Assembly: GCA_046313435.1 (NCBI GenBank)
Contig: JBKBYG010000036.1
Span: 1 to 15,529 of the forward strand
Direction: 5' to 3'
Origin: JBKBYG01 sp046313435
Lineage (GTDB): Bacteria; Pseudomonadota; Alphaproteobacteria; Rickettsiales; Arcanibacteraceae
DNA: 15,529 nt
Each line of letters starts with the position of its first letter. Position 1 is the stretch's first letter. Below are positions 13,436 to 15,529 of the stretch, piece by piece. The notes under the pieces are model-generated. The model was not told the origin of the DNA. It did not search any database and saw only the letters and a program-made list of their open reading frames with translations. The position numbers and the translations under genes were made by a program.

Positions 13436-14848
13436 ATGAACTTATTTAGAGTTAAAAATCTTAATTCTATAAATGAGGTTGCTTCAAATAGTAGCCTCAA
13501 GAGAAGTCTTACTGCTGCAGATATTTTGTTACTTGGAATTGGTGCCGTAATAGGTACTGGTGTTTTTGTGATGACAGGAGTGGCGGCAGCAAACTATGCT
13601 GGTCCAGCAATAGTATTTTCATATTTGCTTGCAGGCGTGTCTGCAATATTTGTAGCACTTGCTTATATTGAAATAGCTTCTATGGTTCCAGCTGCGGGAA
13701 GTATATATACTTATACTTATATATCTTTAGGGGAATTAGCTGCATGGCTTGTTGGATGGCTGATTTTACTTGAGTATACTGTATCTGCCTCTACTATTGC
13801 AGTCGGTTGGTCAGGTTATATGGTTGGAGTATTAAAATCGGGAGGGATTAACCTTCCATTAAGTTTAACTCTTGCCCCTTCCCAAGGGGGAATAATAAAT
13901 TTACCTGCAACTTTGATTTCACTGTTTATATGCGCTTTACTTGTAAAGGGTACTAAAGAAAGCGTTAAGCTTAACAATATTTTAGTTGCGTTAAAGCTGG
14001 GAGCAATATTTGTATTTATATTAGTAGCAGCTCCAAAAGTTAAAATCTCAAATTGGACAGATAATTTTGCACCATATGGACTCGGTGGGATAGCAGCAGG
14101 AGCTGCAACTATATTTTTTGGTTATACAGGATTTGATTTATTGTCAACTACTACTGAAGAATGCAAAAACCCTAGAAGAGACATTATCATTGGGTTAATA
14201 GGCTCATTAATTATATGTACAATTATTTACATGTTAGTTGCAGCAATACTTACGGGTATAGTGCCATTCTCAAATTTAAATAATAGTGAACCGCTTACAT
14301 ATGCTATGAGACAAAACGGTAGTAATTTAGGTTCAGCATTAGTTGCAACAGGTGCAATCGCTGGAATGACTACCGTCCTTATCGTACAAATGTATGCTCA
14401 ATCAAGGCTATTATTTTTTATGGCAAGAGACGGTATGTTGCCACGAATATTTTCTAATATTCATACGAAATATCAAACCCCATATCAAAGCACTAAAATT
14501 ATTGGTATTATTATTTCGTTAATATCAGGCTTTACCCCGATTGATTTAGCAGCAAATTTAGCTAGTACAGCAATGTTATTTGAATATATAATAGTAGCAA
14601 TTATAGTATTATACTTAAGAAAAAAGATGCCGACTATAGTTCGTCCATTTAAATGTCCTATAGTATATATAATTGCACCACTTGCTTTGATTTTATGCAG
14701 CTTTCTGATTTACAATTTACTTTCAATATCAAGTCTAGTGTTTGTAGTTTGGACTGTAATAGGCTTAGCAATATATTTCATGTATAGCTATAAAAATAGT
14801 AGACTTACTAATAATATTGAAAATGAAAGTAATTTCCTGCAGCAGTAA
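13436..14848 (+). CDS. APC-family amino acid permease (cationic amino acid transporter type), copy 2
   Basis: A 470-residue paralog of the upstream permease, alignable over its whole length with no large gaps. It keeps G34-I-G-A-V-I-G-T-G-V-F44 in helix 1, the helix-6 stretch FFGYTGFDLLSTTTEECKNP, and QSRLLFFMARDGMLP. Differences cluster at substrate-facing points: in helix 6 AFIGFDSL becomes GYTGFDLL, and in helix 3 the acidic neighbour of LLEYTVSAST differs from ILEFAVGSTT. The two copies may therefore prefer different amino acids. The ATG lies two bases after the first copy's TAA and has no separate Shine-Dalgarno, suggesting translation by re-initiation. Its 3' end overlaps prs by 26 bases. 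The substrate is unknown. Confidence 0.87.
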   Translation: MNLFRVKNLNSINEVASNSSLKRSLTAADILLLGIGAVIGTGVFVMTGVAAANYAGPAIVFSYLLAGVSAIFVALAYIEIASMVPAAGSIYTYTYISLGELAAWLVGWLILLEYTVSASTIAVGWSGYMVGVLKSGGINLPLSLTLAPSQGGIINLPATLISLFICALLVKGTKESVKLNNILVALKLGAIFVFILVAAPKVKISNWTDNFAPYGLGGIAAGAATIFFGYTGFDLLSTTTEECKNPRRDIIIGLIGSLIICTIIYMLVAAILTGIVPFSNLNNSEPLTYAMRQNGSNLGSALVATGAIAGMTTVLIVQMYAQSRLLFFMARDGMLPRIFSNIHTKYQTPYQSTKIIGIIISLISGFTPIDLAANLASTAMLFEYIIVAIIVLYLRKKMPTIVRPFKCPIVYIIAPLALILCSFLIYNLLSISSLVFVVWTVIGLAIYFMYSYKNSRLTNNIENESNFLQQ

Positions 14849-15529
14849 CTTACCATTAGCACAACAAATAGTAAAACATCTCAATATTGATTTAACGCAG
14901 ACGTTGTTTAAACGCTTTAAAGATATGGAAATATTTGTAGAAATTATGGAAAGTGTTAGAGGAGAAAATGTATTTGTTATTCAGTCAACTTCCTATCCTG
15001 CAAATGATAATCTTATGGAGTTGCTTATAACAATTGATGCCGCAAGAAGAGCATCAGCGAGAAAAATAATAGCAGTAATACCGTATTTTGGTTACGCAAG
15101 GCAAGATAGAAAAGCTAATTTACGAACGCCTATTTCTGCTAAATTAGTTGCAAATATGATAACAGCTGCCGGAGCGAACCAGGTTTTAACTTTGGATTTG
15201 CATACTGATCAAATTCAAGGTTTTTTTGATATACCGGTAGATAATTTATATGCAGCACCTGTCATTATAAAGGATATTAAAGAAAAATATACTGATAGAA
15301 AATTATCAATAGTTTCTCCTGATATTGGTGGAGTCATCAGAGCGAGATATATTGCAAAAAAGATTGGAAGTGAATTAATTGTAATTGATAAAAGGAGAGA
15401 CAATCCAGGTAATATTGAAACTTTAAATATTATTGGTGAAGTTAAAGGAAAAGATTGCATTATTATCGATGATATAGTAGATTCAGCAGGAACAATTTGC
15501 AAGGCAACTAATGCTTTAAAAGATAAAGA
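14823..15529 (+). CDS. prs: Ribose-phosphate pyrophosphokinase (PRPP synthase), 5' part
   Basis: PRPP synthase transfers pyrophosphate from ATP to ribose-5-phosphate, feeding purine, pyrimidine, histidine and NAD synthesis. The gene runs off the right edge after 235 complete codons of an expected ~310-320. Starting MKVISCSSN, it shows the family blocks in order: SVRGENVFVIQST, NDNLMELL, RRASARKIIAVIPYFGYARQDRK (the ATP/flexible-loop region), TLDLHTDQIQGFF, VSPDIGGV.RAR, IDKRR, and the PRPP-binding loop D216-D-I-V-D220-S-A-G-T224. The PRPP loop has S-A-G-T where E. coli has T-G-G-T, a mild variation. The ATG lies inside the 3' end of the second permease, overlapping by 26 bases in another frame, with no clear Shine-Dalgarno, so translation is probably coupled. 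Confidence 0.95.
   Translation, partial: MKVISCSSNLPLAQQIVKHLNIDLTQTLFKRFKDMEIFVEIMESVRGENVFVIQSTSYPANDNLMELLITIDAARRASARKIIAVIPYFGYARQDRKANLRTPISAKLVANMITAAGANQVLTLDLHTDQIQGFFDIPVDNLYAAPVIIKDIKEKYTDRKLSIVSPDIGGVIRARYIAKKIGSELIVIDKRRDNPGNIETLNIIGEVKGKDCIIIDDIVDSAGTICKATNALKDK

Noticed and set aside
1..15529. tRNA genes, CRISPR arrays or insertion sequences
   Set aside because: No cloverleaf, no spaced direct repeats and no transposase-like frame were seen on either strand.

Overview
The window looks like a piece of an AT-rich genome of a host-associated alphaproteobacterium, most plausibly a member of the Rickettsiales. This is inferred from the strong A/T codon bias, sdhE lying close to mfd, a propionyl-CoA carboxylase alpha subunit, a polyprenyl (ubiquinone side-chain) synthase and tandem amino-acid permeases. 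I cannot name the species. Coding density is high. There is no gene-free stretch above 300 bases, and I see no tRNA, rRNA, insertion sequence or CRISPR array.

Layout. Positions 1-376 hold the 3' end of pccA with its biotinyl domain. A plus-strand group follows: sdhE (508-774), a stand-alone GyrI/AraC-type effector-binding domain protein (811-1293), and mfd (1294-4791), whose GTG start directly follows the preceding stop codon. On the minus strand lie two paralogous, unusual flavoprotein-like genes, 8585-6705 (626 aa) and 6490-4784 (568 aa). The second ends tail-to-tail with mfd, overlapping it by 8 bases. Divergent from this pair, on the plus strand, are a serine/threonine dehydratase or serine racemase (8814-9848), ispB (start placed at 9835, overlapping by 14 bases), mnmA (10855-11964), two tandem CAT-type amino-acid permeases (12045-13433 and 13436-14848), and prs (14823 to the window edge, incomplete).

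The most interesting element is the minus-strand pair. Both proteins carry the parts of a D-amino-acid oxidase (DAAO) fold in a rearranged order. The block that normally forms the DAAO C-terminus (the G-x-R-P arginine strand, then the GHGG-type FAD/active-site loop and its helix) comes first. The Rossmann GxGxxG segment, the substrate/FAD middle part and the I-G-G-T strand follow it. This reads as a circular permutation of the DAO fold, visible independently in both paralogs. Each also has a long N-terminal extension, rich in Ser, Thr, Asn and charged residues and low in predicted structure. The extensions share short motifs: a perfectly spaced F-D-x-[ST]-x5-W-x3-I repeat (two copies in one protein, one in the other) and the hexapeptide SAPEIS, in swapped order. 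Secretion into a eukaryotic host is a reasonable but unproven inference.

How the genes may fit together: the plus-strand genes are mostly housekeeping (propionate carboxylation, succinate dehydrogenase flavinylation, transcription-coupled repair, ubiquinone side chain, tRNA thiolation, PRPP synthesis), plus amino-acid uptake. The PLP enzyme is divergently transcribed from the permuted DAO-like genes, and candidate promoters for the two directions overlap. The shared theme could be amino-acid, possibly D-amino-acid, metabolism, but that link rests on context only.
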